Source: JBBDSU01 sp040904825 (GTDB taxonomy: Bacteria > Actinomycetota > Nitriliruptoria > Nitriliruptorales > Nitriliruptoraceae). Taken from it: a stretch of DNA of 35,598 bases. Under the pieces are notes generated by a model that searched no databases, had not been told where the DNA came from, and saw only the letters and a program-made list of their open reading frames with translations. The stretch's first letter is position 1. Each line of letters begins with the position of its first letter. A program made the translations under genes and the position numbers. Positions 1 to 8,789 of this stretch are shown piece by piece. The stretch spans positions 1 to 35,598 of the forward strand of contig JBBDSU010000044.1 of assembly GCA_040904825.1 (NCBI GenBank), read 5' to 3'.

Positions 1-380
1 ATCGTGTCGATCGTCGCTTCGTCGAATCGTTCACGGGCACGCCGCAGGCGTTCCAGGGCTGGCTCAAGGCCCCGGTGCTGAGCGAGGTGTGCCACGACAG
101 CGTCGTCGTCGGCAAACGCCACCGTCATGCCAGCCTGCTGCTGCTCCAGCAGGTTCACCGCGTCGTGAATGCGCCCGCGTATTCGTCCGCGCAACTCGGC
201 AGCTGCGGCTCGAGTAAAGGTGACGACGACGACCTGGTCGATGTCGAGGTCTGCTTCGACGATCAGCCTCAGCACCAGCGTGGTGATCGTGTACGTCTTG
301 CCAGTACCCGCAGACGCCTCAAGAAGCGCGGTGCCGGTGGGCAGCGGTCCTGTTTCGTCGAAGACCCCAGACGATGTCAT
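1..380 (-). CDS. recB: RecB, exodeoxyribonuclease V beta subunit (N-terminal part, cut by window edge)
   Basis: Only the first 126 codons are present; the gene runs off the left edge. The translation starts MTSSGVFDETGPLP and reaches LLEASAGTGKTYT, the Walker A region typical of RecB, followed by VVVVTFTRAAAAELRGRI, the motif Ia region of UvrD/RecB helicases. The last visible residues RFDEATIDT lead into the usual 'IHGFC' motif. RecB is the 3'-5' helicase and nuclease subunit of RecBCD, which resects double-strand breaks. The ATG (380-378) overlaps the recC stop TGA as ATGA, so translation is probably coupled to recC. recD would be expected next, outside the window. The family call is secure; nothing can be said about the nuclease domain. 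Confidence 0.93.
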   Translation of the reverse strand, partial: MTSSGVFDETGPLPTGTALLEASAGTGKTYTITTLVLRLIVEADLDIDQVVVVTFTRAAAAELRGRIRGRIHDAVNLLEQQQAGMTVAFADDDAVVAHLAQHRGLEPALERLRRARERFDEATIDT

Positions 381-3300
381 GACGCCACCGCCTTGACGAG
401 CTCCCCGATACGGCCAGCACGCCAATCGGCAACTGGCTGCCATATCAACAGGGCCAGGCGGCGGAACTCCTCATCGAAATTTCTGTGCGCCAGGACATCT
501 TCGAGGGCGACATCGACCCCGAACGCCTGCTCGATGTACTCGTCGACATCGCCACGACCAAACTCCGATGAGAACCTGGTGGCGGCAGCAGCCATGTCCT
601 GTTTGACGGCAAACTCTCGCGTGGCCCGTTCGAACGCAGGCACCGGCTGCTTGCGGGCGGCTATGGCGATACCTGCCAGATCTTGGAGGATCGAGGTCGC
701 ACAGGTCTTGCTTGCGCGGTCGTCGTCACCCAACGGGACGAAGCGATCAAATGCTGGCTTCTTTCCTTGCTTGCAGACACCGACGGTGGCGATCCGGCCG
801 TAGACGGCGCTGGCCACCAGGTGGTGGATCCATGCCGTCAGGACACGGGCAGGACGATGCGATCGAGGATCGACGACCAGCTGGATCGGCAGCTCGGCAC
901 CCGCAACGAGATCGACGCGGCCGACGATGTTGAGACCGCCGACCGCAACGCTCACGTCGGCCGCGTCGATCTGGGGCGCCTCGCCGACGCCAAGCTTGGC
1001 GAGGTCGGCCCGCACCTTTGTGGTGAGCAGCGCGACTTCTTCGGTCAAGGCCGCCAACGATGCGGTGCCCGGAGCTGCAGCCGGGATGGTGCTGCTCGCC
1101 AATATGGCGCGCTGCCACGCGGCGAGGCTCTCTGGATCGTCGTAGCGCTGCAACACGCTTCTCACCAGCGCTGGCCGATCAAAGTTGTGAATGGCGAAGG
1201 GCTCAGAGTCTTCAATTCGGCGCTGCGCCTGCCACAGGCGCACTCCGAGACCGTCTTCGAGGTAGGTCTGGATGGGTCGCGTCAACATGCGGACAAGCGT
1301 GTCGATCGCGAGGTCGCGGTCGACACGTGCCGCCTCGTCAAACTCAGCGGTCTCGCCACCGGCGTCAAGAAACGGCCAAGGTGCCGAGCCAGCTGCCTGC
1401 AGGGCACGTGCCGCCTCGAGCAACGCGACGTCAAAGCTTCGAGGCTCACTGGCATCAAACTCGGCGGGGCTGAACGCATGCAGTGGGTGGTCGATGGTCA
1501 CGAACCGGGAACCCGACGTTCCGTCAGGCCCTTGGGAGATTCGATCGAGGGTGTCGCACAACTCTGAGACCACTACGGCAGGAGGGCGAGGCTCATTGGT
1601 GCGAGCATCCTTGCCGGTAGTGACCACAATGAGATGGTCTCGAGCAGACAAGAGCGCTTCAAGGAACAGGTGACGATCTTCGTCGCGACGTTCGCGGTCG
1701 CCGACTCGGCGATGCCGGCCGATCAGGTCGAAGCCGGTTCTCGTCGACGCCCGTGGGAAGGCCCTGTCATCGAGACCGAGGAGGCCTACCACCCTATGCG
1801 GGATTGACCGCATGGGCACGAGCTCGCACAGAGTCACTGCGCCCGTCTCGTATCCCGCTGCCCCACGGCGACGCCCCAACAGGTCAGCGAGCACAGCTTC
1901 GATGGCAGCCAGATCGACCGCAAGATCGTCAACTTCTGCGCAGCGATCGAACGCTTCAACGATTTCGTGCAAGCGCCAACGGTCGTCGTCAGCAATGTCG
2001 AAGAGTTCTGTGCCGAGCCCGGTGATGATCTCAACCCAGGATTGAGGAGACCTCGGCAGCCGCAGTGCGTCAACGACTGAGAACAGGCTTGTGCATGCTT
2101 GAGCGAAACGTCCCAGCAGGTCGACGTCATCACCCTCCATGTGGTCGTAGGGCGTGACGTCGCCGACGACACGGTCATCTTCATCGGCCATCGCTACACC
2201 CAGCAACAGCCTGTCCAGGCCAGCCCTCCATGTGTGGTGACGATCTGGCGGCTGGCCGGCGCGCTGGCGGTCATGTTCATCGATGCCCCACCGGATGCCG
2301 GTGGCGGCAACCCACTGGGTGACCCGGGCCAGATCGTCGGACGCAAGCTTGAACTTTCGGGCGATCAGGTCGCGCCCAAGAGTGTCGAGCACGTCGGTTG
2401 CGCTGACTCGAGAGCGAGCCAGCCGTACAACGGCCACCAGTGCGTCGGCGACCGGATCAGATCGCGAGATCTTCCGGTCAGCGACGCTGACCGGCAAATG
2501 GGGCCTGACCCCGTCGGTCTCGAATGCGCCGCGCACGAGCGGCGCAAAGGTCTCGACGTCGGGAGTCAGCACGATGATGTCCCGGGCCTCGAGTGTGGGG
2601 TCATCAGCCATGAGTCCAAGCACGGCATCCCGCAACGCCTCAGCCTGACGTGCTGGCCCGTGGCATCGATGAATGCGAATCGACGTGTCTGACGCCGCCA
2701 GCGTCACACGAGGGCTGTCGGCAGCGACAGCGTGATCTGATCGCAGGTCATGTTGCAGTCGGGCTAACAACGTCACATCAGTATCCGGCGAGGCGTCCAA
2801 CGACAGGTCTGAAGCCACATCCGGGGATGAATCCGGGGCAGCGTCCGGCGGTGTGTCCGAAGTCATGTCGGCCTGTCCGGCAGCCTCCGGTGGGATGCCG
2901 GGCAGGCCGGCGTCTGGCCTGTCGTGGTCGGCAGGATTGACAGCATGCTGGGCGACCAACCACGCTGCATCGTCCGTCAGCCTCCCACATGCAATGAGCA
3001 ACGGGTGTCGCGCATCGCCAACCGGACCGCCTTGGCGTGCCGTTCTGGCAACGTCGTCCCATCGGCGAGGTGAGGGTGTCGGGATGAACCATTCGACGGT
3101 CGTGTGCCGTGACAACGCCGACAAAACGTCAAGATGACGTGGCGGCAGCGTCGACAGGCCGAAGATCGCAAGACTTCGCGGCAGCAGTGACTCATCCACT
3201 CTGTCCGCACGCTCCTGTAACGCCGTGATCGCGTCGCCGAGCTGACGAGCAGGGTCACCGACCCGTTCGACGAGCGCTCGCCAGAGCCACGGCTGCCACT

Positions 3301-3880
3301 GATCGCCAATATTCAGTGGGCGGCCATCTGATCCGCTGTCTGATCCGGCTACCCATCCTGCGACGACATCGGGGCGATAGATGACGTAATCGTTGAAGAC
3401 GTCGGCGATCGACCGGGCCAGTCTCCAGGTGCGTCGCCCGACCACGCCGGCGTCACGTTCGTTGGCAAGTTCGCTGGCAATGACAGCGAGCGGGCCTGCA
3501 CCGCCATGGACGAGCAGGAGGCCCGCGACATCCCAAGCAAGCCGGTCGGGATCCCAAGGATCATCTGACGGGCTGAGACCAGCGGCAGATGTCACGCCAC
3601 ACGCCGACACGATTTCGTTGATGACTTGGCCGGGAAAAGGAAAATCGATGTTGGCGACGATGCCTCCGCCAGCAGGGTCGATCCGTTGAGCGATCTGGTG
3701 CGACAGCCACCTGCGCATGCCAGGGCTCTGGACGACCACACGCAAAGGCACAAACGGATCGTCGTCGGCGCGCGCGATCCATCCCAACAGCGGATCGAGC
3801 AGATGTTCTACCCACGCACTTCGGTGGACGACTAGGCCGTCGCTGACTGCCGACACTGCAGCCTGTCGTTGAGCCATCAT
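377..3880 (-). CDS. recC: RecC, exodeoxyribonuclease V gamma subunit
   Basis: About 1,167 aa, close to family length (about 1,100). RecC is the inactive-helicase scaffold of RecBCD that holds the split strands and, in well-studied species, reads Chi. The N-terminal region has the characteristic VVVQSPGMRRWLSHQIAQR segment, and a later segment (GLLGLDDRAFPR) is also RecC-like. I chose ATG 3880 because its ATGA overlaps the upstream gene's stop; the frame stays open 19 codons further up inside that gene. A second ATG follows at 3877. Residues about 335-368 (2775-2875) are a low-complexity Asp/Ser/Pro linker with repeated SPD-like units that is probably disordered. The 3' end overlaps recB by 4 nt. 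The family is certain; whether a Chi sequence is recognised cannot be seen. Confidence 0.93.
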   Translation of the reverse strand: MMAQRQAAVSAVSDGLVVHRSAWVEHLLDPLLGWIARADDDPFVPLRVVVQSPGMRRWLSHQIAQRIDPAGGGIVANIDFPFPGQVINEIVSACGVTSAAGLSPSDDPWDPDRLAWDVAGLLLVHGGAGPLAVIASELANERDAGVVGRRTWRLARSIADVFNDYVIYRPDVVAGWVAGSDSGSDGRPLNIGDQWQPWLWRALVERVGDPARQLGDAITALQERADRVDESLLPRSLAIFGLSTLPPRHLDVLSALSRHTTVEWFIPTPSPRRWDDVARTARQGGPVGDARHPLLIACGRLTDDAAWLVAQHAVNPADHDRPDAGLPGIPPEAAGQADMTSDTPPDAAPDSSPDVASDLSLDASPDTDVTLLARLQHDLRSDHAVAADSPRVTLAASDTSIRIHRCHGPARQAEALRDAVLGLMADDPTLEARDIIVLTPDVETFAPLVRGAFETDGVRPHLPVSVADRKISRSDPVADALVAVVRLARSRVSATDVLDTLGRDLIARKFKLASDDLARVTQWVAATGIRWGIDEHDRQRAGQPPDRHHTWRAGLDRLLLGVAMADEDDRVVGDVTPYDHMEGDDVDLLGRFAQACTSLFSVVDALRLPRSPQSWVEIITGLGTELFDIADDDRWRLHEIVEAFDRCAEVDDLAVDLAAIEAVLADLLGRRRGAAGYETGAVTLCELVPMRSIPHRVVGLLGLDDRAFPRASTRTGFDLIGRHRRVGDRERRDEDRHLFLEALLSARDHLIVVTTGKDARTNEPRPPAVVVSELCDTLDRISQGPDGTSGSRFVTIDHPLHAFSPAEFDASEPRSFDVALLEAARALQAAGSAPWPFLDAGGETAEFDEAARVDRDLAIDTLVRMLTRPIQTYLEDGLGVRLWQAQRRIEDSEPFAIHNFDRPALVRSVLQRYDDPESLAAWQRAILASSTIPAAAPGTASLAALTEEVALLTTKVRADLAKLGVGEAPQIDAADVSVAVGGLNIVGRVDLVAGAELPIQLVVDPRSHRPARVLTAWIHHLVASAVYGRIATVGVCKQGKKPAFDRFVPLGDDDRASKTCATSILQDLAGIAIAARKQPVPAFERATREFAVKQDMAAAATRFSSEFGRGDVDEYIEQAFGVDVALEDVLAHRNFDEEFRRLALLIWQPVADWRAGRIGELVKAVAS

Positions 3881-6543
3881 GACGACCGCAGCATCACGGT
3901 TCGTCCCCCAGTGGTCCGAAAGCGGTCCGGCACACACGTGAGCACGATGACCTGCGCACCTTCACTTCGTCCCAGTAGCGCGCCGAGCGTCGCCATTCGC
4001 GTCGGATCGGAATAGCCAAGCGCGTCATCAAGGATGAACGGCACCCCGTCTTCGCCTGCCAGCCGGGCTGCCGCCAACGCCGTGATGATTGCCAGTTGCT
4101 CGCGCGCTCCGGCGCTGAGCTGGCGCCATTCCAGGGTCTGTCCCTTCACGGTGCGCGTTGCGATCTTGAGATCATCGTCAAGGTCGATGCCGACGTCGTC
4201 ACCAACCAGCAGACGGGCCATCCCCTCGATCTGATCGCGAAGCGGAGCCCGGTAGGCACGGTGTACTTCCTCGCGAGCATGATGGAGTTCATCGTGCAAC
4301 AAACGCGCCGCCTCCGCCCGCTGTCGCTGTCGCCGCTGGTCGAGCTCGGCACGTTCAAGTTCAGCCTTGAGGCCAGCCAGCTGTTCACCGAGGCCTTGCG
4401 CACCAACGGTGGCCAGTTTCACTCTCAGTTCGGTTCGGCGCTGGACCAACGTTGCAAGCCGGTCGGCCACCGCATCTCGGGCGTGGCGCGCCGACTCTGC
4501 AATCAGCTCAATCTTCTCCGGGTCAATCGCTGCAAGTTCTTCGTCGACACCAGCAAGCTCACGTTCGGCGACCGCCACAGCCTCTTCAGCCTCAGCCAGC
4601 GCTGCTTGCAGCACCTCGTCCGATCGCAAACCTTGGTCGGCTTCAAGAGCGGCTCGATCCCGCTCAATCTGACGTTGCAGACTGTCGAGTTCGCCACTCT
4701 CTTCTGCGTATCGCTCGCGAGCCGCATCATGCATCGCGATGATCTCCGACAAGCCATCCGCTGCCTGCTGATGACGCTTGTCGGCCTCCTCAGCGTCGCG
4801 ATCAGTCTCATCCCGCTTGCGACGCACCGCCTCAAGGTCGTCGGTCGATGTGTCAGCTAGGGACTGCGCGCCTTCGCCGCTACCACGCCTAGCTCTGTCG
4901 ACATCGACGCGTTGCTCAATCTGAGCCACACGTGCGCCGGCAGCCTGCTCGGCGTCAGCCAGGTCGTTCAGGCTCATCCCGTCAAGTTCGCGCTCAAGCA
5001 ACTCGTCACGACGCCGCAAGGTCTCCTCGTAACGCCGGCGTTCGAGTGCCAGCGATTCAGCTTCGTCCATGTCGGCGACGCCAGCTTGCTCACGGAGGTC
5101 GTCCAAGTCGCGCTTGGCTGCGGTGAGATCACCGTCACTGTCGGCCCCGACATCTCCCCGCGTGACGTCGAGCTCAAGTTGTTCGACACGCAGGTGCAGT
5201 CGATCGCGGACGACGTGCTCGACATTGTCGCCAGCAGTCAGGTCAAGTGCCTCGCCGTCCATCTCACCCGACAGGTTTTGCAAGGCCCGAAGCCGAATGA
5301 TCGGGGCCCCGGCGTCAGCCCGAGAAGCAAGGACACGCACCCGCTCGTCGGCTTGCCTCAACTGAGCGAGCAAGGCCTCATCGAGGCGCATCTGGTCAAT
5401 GGTGCCTTGGGCTTCAGCAGCATCCTCGACGACGACACGAGCCCGTTGCAGGCGTCGAGCCACTTCGTGGTGATGATCGCGCGCTTCGATGAGATCGACA
5501 ACCAGCTGCGTGCTCTCTCGCTGGCTGCGCGCCGACCGGCGGGCCTTATCAGCTTGGTGCACCGCTTGCTCGGCCGCCTTTCGGCGTTCAGCGAGACGCG
5601 CAAGATCGTCCGCAATCGGTTGGAGCGATGCACGCAGCGCGTCGATCGTGTCGGCCATCTTGGTGATCGCGTCAGCGGCGGCGCGGCGGCGCAAGACACT
5701 GTCAGTCGCAGTCGCCCTCAGCGTTGCGGCTTGCTGGAGCCGGGCCTCCAGCGTGCCGCGCCGCTGCTGCACCGATGCCAGCGTCTGGCGTGATGCCTGG
5801 GCGGCCTCGAGCGCGGGTGCAAGCTCCTCAGCAAGCTCGCGTTCCATCGGCGGGATCGTCGACTCGACGGCATCGAGTTCGCGTGACTCGTCCGCGACAC
5901 TTGCGAGATCAGATTCCAACTGCGACGCCTGGGTCGCCAGCTCCGAGACTCGCTGATCAAGCTTGGTCAGCTCAGCCTTTTCAAGCCCGGTCGGGGTGAA
6001 GTACTGGCGGTAATGCTCACTCACCTGTTTGAGCAGGTCATCGCCCCCGACAGGCTCGCCTCCGGCGGCGGCGTCGAGGCGAGCGCTCAGTGACGTCGCG
6101 CCGAGAGCAAGCGCGTCCAGGTCGCGACCCTGCTGCAGCCACAAGGCATCGAGGAGGTCGACGTCGACATGCTCGCGAAGAATGGCCCCAAGGTGATCGT
6201 GGGCTTCATCTCCCGTCAACTGCCGCGGTGTAGGGGCCAGCACATGCACGACGTCCTCGGGCTGACGGTTGTAGCGGCGGCGCACGACGAGGTGGTGGTC
6301 ACCGACACGCAGCTCGACCTCAATGAGGCTGCCAACATCGCGGCCGACCGGTTGCAGATCCTTGATGTGTTGTGCTTTCGAACGCGACTTCACGTCACTA
6401 AGCGCCAGACGCATAGCATCGACCAAGGTCGACTTGCCTGCTTCGTTGGGAGCTGCAACCACCGTGACACCAGCGGGGTCGAACGCGATTTCGCACGCCT
6501 CGATTCCGCGCACGTGCTCCAAGCGAACTCTCAGGACCCTCAT
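3877..6543 (-). CDS. SMC/Rad50-like AAA ATPase of the YhaN/SbcC type
   Basis: 888 aa. The N-terminus (MRVLRVRLEHVRGIE) leads to a Walker A, APNEAGKST, at residues 31-39. The middle 500 or so residues are Glu/Arg/Ala/Gln-rich coiled-coil sequence. The C-terminal lobe has an ABC signature (LSAGAREQL) and a Walker B (FILDDALGYSD). This is the split ATPase head of SbcC/Rad50/YhaN proteins, which pair with a metallophosphoesterase nuclease; the gene just upstream is one. I see no CxxC zinc-hook motif: the only cysteines are near residue 17 and near the C-terminus. That fits YhaN-like proteins better than true SbcC/Rad50. ATGA overlaps occur at both ends, so it is probably translated together with the phosphoesterase and recC. 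A role in DNA end processing is inferred from family and context. Confidence 0.85.
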   Translation of the reverse strand: MRVLRVRLEHVRGIEACEIAFDPAGVTVVAAPNEAGKSTLVDAMRLALSDVKSRSKAQHIKDLQPVGRDVGSLIEVELRVGDHHLVVRRRYNRQPEDVVHVLAPTPRQLTGDEAHDHLGAILREHVDVDLLDALWLQQGRDLDALALGATSLSARLDAAAGGEPVGGDDLLKQVSEHYRQYFTPTGLEKAELTKLDQRVSELATQASQLESDLASVADESRELDAVESTIPPMERELAEELAPALEAAQASRQTLASVQQRRGTLEARLQQAATLRATATDSVLRRRAAADAITKMADTIDALRASLQPIADDLARLAERRKAAEQAVHQADKARRSARSQRESTQLVVDLIEARDHHHEVARRLQRARVVVEDAAEAQGTIDQMRLDEALLAQLRQADERVRVLASRADAGAPIIRLRALQNLSGEMDGEALDLTAGDNVEHVVRDRLHLRVEQLELDVTRGDVGADSDGDLTAAKRDLDDLREQAGVADMDEAESLALERRRYEETLRRRDELLERELDGMSLNDLADAEQAAGARVAQIEQRVDVDRARRGSGEGAQSLADTSTDDLEAVRRKRDETDRDAEEADKRHQQAADGLSEIIAMHDAARERYAEESGELDSLQRQIERDRAALEADQGLRSDEVLQAALAEAEEAVAVAERELAGVDEELAAIDPEKIELIAESARHARDAVADRLATLVQRRTELRVKLATVGAQGLGEQLAGLKAELERAELDQRRQRQRAEAARLLHDELHHAREEVHRAYRAPLRDQIEGMARLLVGDDVGIDLDDDLKIATRTVKGQTLEWRQLSAGAREQLAIITALAAARLAGEDGVPFILDDALGYSDPTRMATLGALLGRSEGAQVIVLTCVPDRFRTTGGRTVMLRSS

Positions 6544-7602
6544 GACCGGCCCTGTCCGGCGAATCGAGTGAGCAACGCGAGCGCGTCAGCGGCACGTGCA
6601 GCCCGCTCCGCATCGTCACTTTGGGCTTGCGTGACAAGCCGGTCCCGCGCCACGGCGGCATACCCACTCAGTGGCAGCGCAGCGACGTCTTCTTCGGAAG
6701 GACGAATCGTCAGGTCTCGATGCCGATCTGGATGCTCGAGCGCCCCGAACAGTTCGGAGCGGAGCGCCAGGCCTTCATCAAGCATGACGGCTTGCCCAAT
6801 CGACAGCGTTCCTTCGACCNNNNNNNNNNNNNNNNNNNNNNNNNNNNNNNNNNNNNNNNNNNNNNNNNNNNNNNNNNNNNNNNNNNNNNNNNNNNNNNNN
6901 NNNNNNNNNNNNNNNNNNNCCAGGGCCGCCGTCGCGATAGTCGGTCGCCTCAGGCGCACCCGAATACCAGACCCGTCCAGTCTCTCCTACGGCAAGGGCC
7001 GAGTGCCGATCCCCCAGCGCGACGTAGGCGACGTTCGTCTCACGCATCGCCGCCTCAAGATCGGCGAGACGAATCGTCGCGAGCTCACCATGGTCACCGA
7101 CAACGTCATCGACCTGACCATGGCCCACCACCACGCGAACGGTGCCGCTTGGCTTCAAGGTGCGGCATCGGCGGGTGACAAGGTCTTCCAGAGGATGGTT
7201 GCTCGTCCAAGGAGCACCAACGACTTCGACGCCCGCCATCGGGGTACGCGGATCGTCATCGAGGATCTCGACATGGGCGGGACAGCGCGTGGCAAATGCT
7301 TCGTGGCGGTAGACGGACTCAGCACCTTGGTGATCGTGGTTGCCGGGGAGCAGGTAGACCGGAACATCGAAGGAAGCAAGCGCTTCGAGGGCTCGCTCAA
7401 GGGTGCGCCGCTGCGGCTGATTCGTATCGAACACGTCTCCGGCGACTACGACGAAGGCACATGCGTGCTCACGCGCCACGTCGGCGAGTGCGCCGATGGC
7501 ATCAATTCGGTCCTGCGAGAAGCGTTCCTGGGCTTCAGACCCGATGAGGAAATGCCGGGTCATGCCCAATTGCCAGTCCGAGGTGTGGAGAAACCTCACC
7601 AT
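6540..7602 (-). CDS. SbcD/YhaO-like metallophosphoesterase (interrupted by an assembly gap)
   Basis: The N-terminal part carries the calcineurin-like motifs in order: HTSDWQLG (residues 6-13), VVVAGDVFD, LLPGNHDHQ, VVVGHGQ and ALGDRHS. These bind the two catalytic metals of Mre11/SbcD-type nucleases. In the first motif the usual His of D-x-H is Gln (Q11). The C-terminal part, from VEGTLSIGQ to the stop at 6540, fits the end of YhaO-type proteins. The two parts lie in different frames across the 100-N run at 6820-6919; 963 known bases (320 codons plus stop) are in frame if the true gap is a multiple of three. The start is ATG 7602, preceded directly by a possible TTG at 7605. The stop overlaps the ATPase gene start as ATGA. 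Probably the nuclease partner of that ATPase and first gene of the operon. Confidence 0.85.
6820..6919. other. Assembly gap of exactly 100 N inside the phosphoesterase gene
   Basis: The run is exactly 100 N, the usual placeholder for a gap of unknown size. Coding on the two sides is out of frame with each other by the written length. Length modulo three requires the true gap to be a multiple of three if the gene is intact. By comparison with remembered YhaO-like proteins roughly 50-60 residues seem to be missing, so the real gap is probably longer than 100 bases; that estimate is inference. Confidence 0.95.
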
Positions 7603-7708
7603 CAACTTGTCCGTTCTGCAGTGACTGGCTCACGCTGCAGCGGCCTTGCCGCAGACAGGCGCGACCTTACCGGTGGCGTGTGACAGCATGCCGGGGGAAG
7701 GTTCCACC

Positions 7709-8221
7709 ATGATCGTCGATGTCGATCAAGCCCTCAGCGGGCACTCAACCGGATCGGCTGGCGAGATCGCCTTCGCCGAACAACTTGCGCACACAGCCGC
7801 CAGCCTGCCGGATGTCGAGACGGTCATGCTCTACATCAACGGAGCACCCATCGATGAACTCTGGGGGCACCTGGACTGGTCACAGCCGATCACCCCAGAT
7901 CCCTTCGCTTTGACGCCTGTGACGATAGAAACCCCAATGCACGGCGCGACGGTGCCTGCAGGTGATGTGGTCGCCGAAGGCCAGGCGACCGTGTTTGAAG
8001 CCCACTTCGTGATCCGCCTGTGCGACGCGTCTGGCAGCATCATGGAGGAGAGTCCTGTCATGGCTTCGACGGGAGGACCTGAGCGTGGCACATGGTCGTT
8101 CACGTTCACGATCACTGAACCAGGTTCCTATCTCATCGAAGCCGAGGAGGAGGACGCCTCTGGCGGCGAAGGCCGGGCCCCGATGCTGGTGCGCCGCGAA
8201 TTCACCGTCGTCGCGCCATAG
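7709..8221 (+). CDS. Gmad2-domain protein with only the end of a GerMN domain
   Basis: 170 aa from ATG 7709, chosen for the ribosome-binding site GGGGGAAGG seven bases upstream. Residues up to about 45 (LAHTAASLPDVETVMLYING) resemble the last third of a GerMN (spore germination/sporulation) domain. The rest (ITPDPFALTPVTIETPMHG through EFTVV) is a complete Gmad2 immunoglobulin-like domain. In actinobacterial relatives these domains usually follow a lipoprotein signal peptide and a full GerMN domain. Here there is no signal peptide: the frame is closed by TGA at 7622-7624, and the first GerMN strands would have to lie inside the divergent phosphoesterase gene. The gene is therefore either an N-terminally truncated remnant or a genuine short form. 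The function of the family in non-sporulating bacteria is unclear. Confidence 0.7.
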   Translation: MIVDVDQALSGHSTGSAGEIAFAEQLAHTAASLPDVETVMLYINGAPIDELWGHLDWSQPITPDPFALTPVTIETPMHGATVPAGDVVAEGQATVFEAHFVIRLCDASGSIMEESPVMASTGGPERGTWSFTFTITEPGSYLIEAEEEDASGGEGRAPMLVRREFTVVAP

Positions 8222-8266
8222 GCTGCCACGGCTGTCATATCGGCCGTCAACCTGCAAAGGAATCCG

Positions 8267-8731
8267 GTGACCCACAAGCAGAAGCCGGATTCGACCCGTC
8301 GTGCCGTACCCACCGTGTTGCGCTGGCTGCTCGGAGCGTTCTTCATCGTCGCTGGAATCGCCCACTTCGCCGTCCCCGCCAGCTTCCGAGCTCAGGTGCC
8401 AGCGTGGATGCCGCTGCCATCCACCGTCATCGCAGTGTCCGGAGCTGTTGAGATCGCCGTAGGTGCTGGACTCATCGCGGCGCGCGATGCTCAGCGACGC
8501 AGACTCATGGGCTGGGTTGCTGCAGGCCTCCTCATCGTCGTCTGGGTCGGCAACATCAGCCAGGCCGTCAGCGCGATCGACGGATTCGGTCTGAGGACTG
8601 ACACAGCCCGATGGATTCGCGTGGCGGCCCAGCCAGTCCTAGTGATGTGGGCCCTCTGGTCGACCGATGCATGGAGGAGCAGGCCCACACTCATGCGCGC
8701 TCAGACCTCGAGCCGCTCACGTCCCGACTAG
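8267..8731 (+). CDS. DoxX-like small integral membrane protein
   Basis: 154 aa from GTG 8267, with AAAGGA about 5 bases upstream. Four hydrophobic segments are visible: VLRWLLGAFFIVAGIAHF, STVIAVSGAVEIAVGAGLIA, MGWVAAGLLIVVWVGNIS and the region around VAAQPVLVMWALW. The pattern FxxAGxxHF with a Pro-rich first loop and an 'E' in the second helix (SGAVEIAVG) is typical of DoxX/DoxD-like four-helix proteins. Members are linked loosely to redox or thiosulfate metabolism, and no substrate can be inferred here. It follows the Gmad2 gene by 45 bases on the same strand and may be cotranscribed, though the two have no obvious common job. It converges on the radical SAM gene with a 58-base gap. Confidence 0.8.
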   Translation: MTHKQKPDSTRRAVPTVLRWLLGAFFIVAGIAHFAVPASFRAQVPAWMPLPSTVIAVSGAVEIAVGAGLIAARDAQRRRLMGWVAAGLLIVVWVGNISQAVSAIDGFGLRTDTARWIRVAAQPVLVMWALWSTDAWRSRPTLMRAQTSSRSRPD

Positions 8732-8789
8732 CCGATGGCGATCGATGGATGTCATCACCGTTCGATCTGATCGCCACACGGCCAGTTGC

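Noticed and set aside
6169..7683. A 504-codon frame on the plus strand across the assembly gap
   Set aside because: It is open only because N bases hide stops, and it opposes two genes with clear motifs on the minus strand.
7603..7708. A LexA box for the nuclease operon
   Set aside because: I found no GAAC-N4-GTTC palindrome in the divergent promoter region upstream of the phosphoesterase gene.
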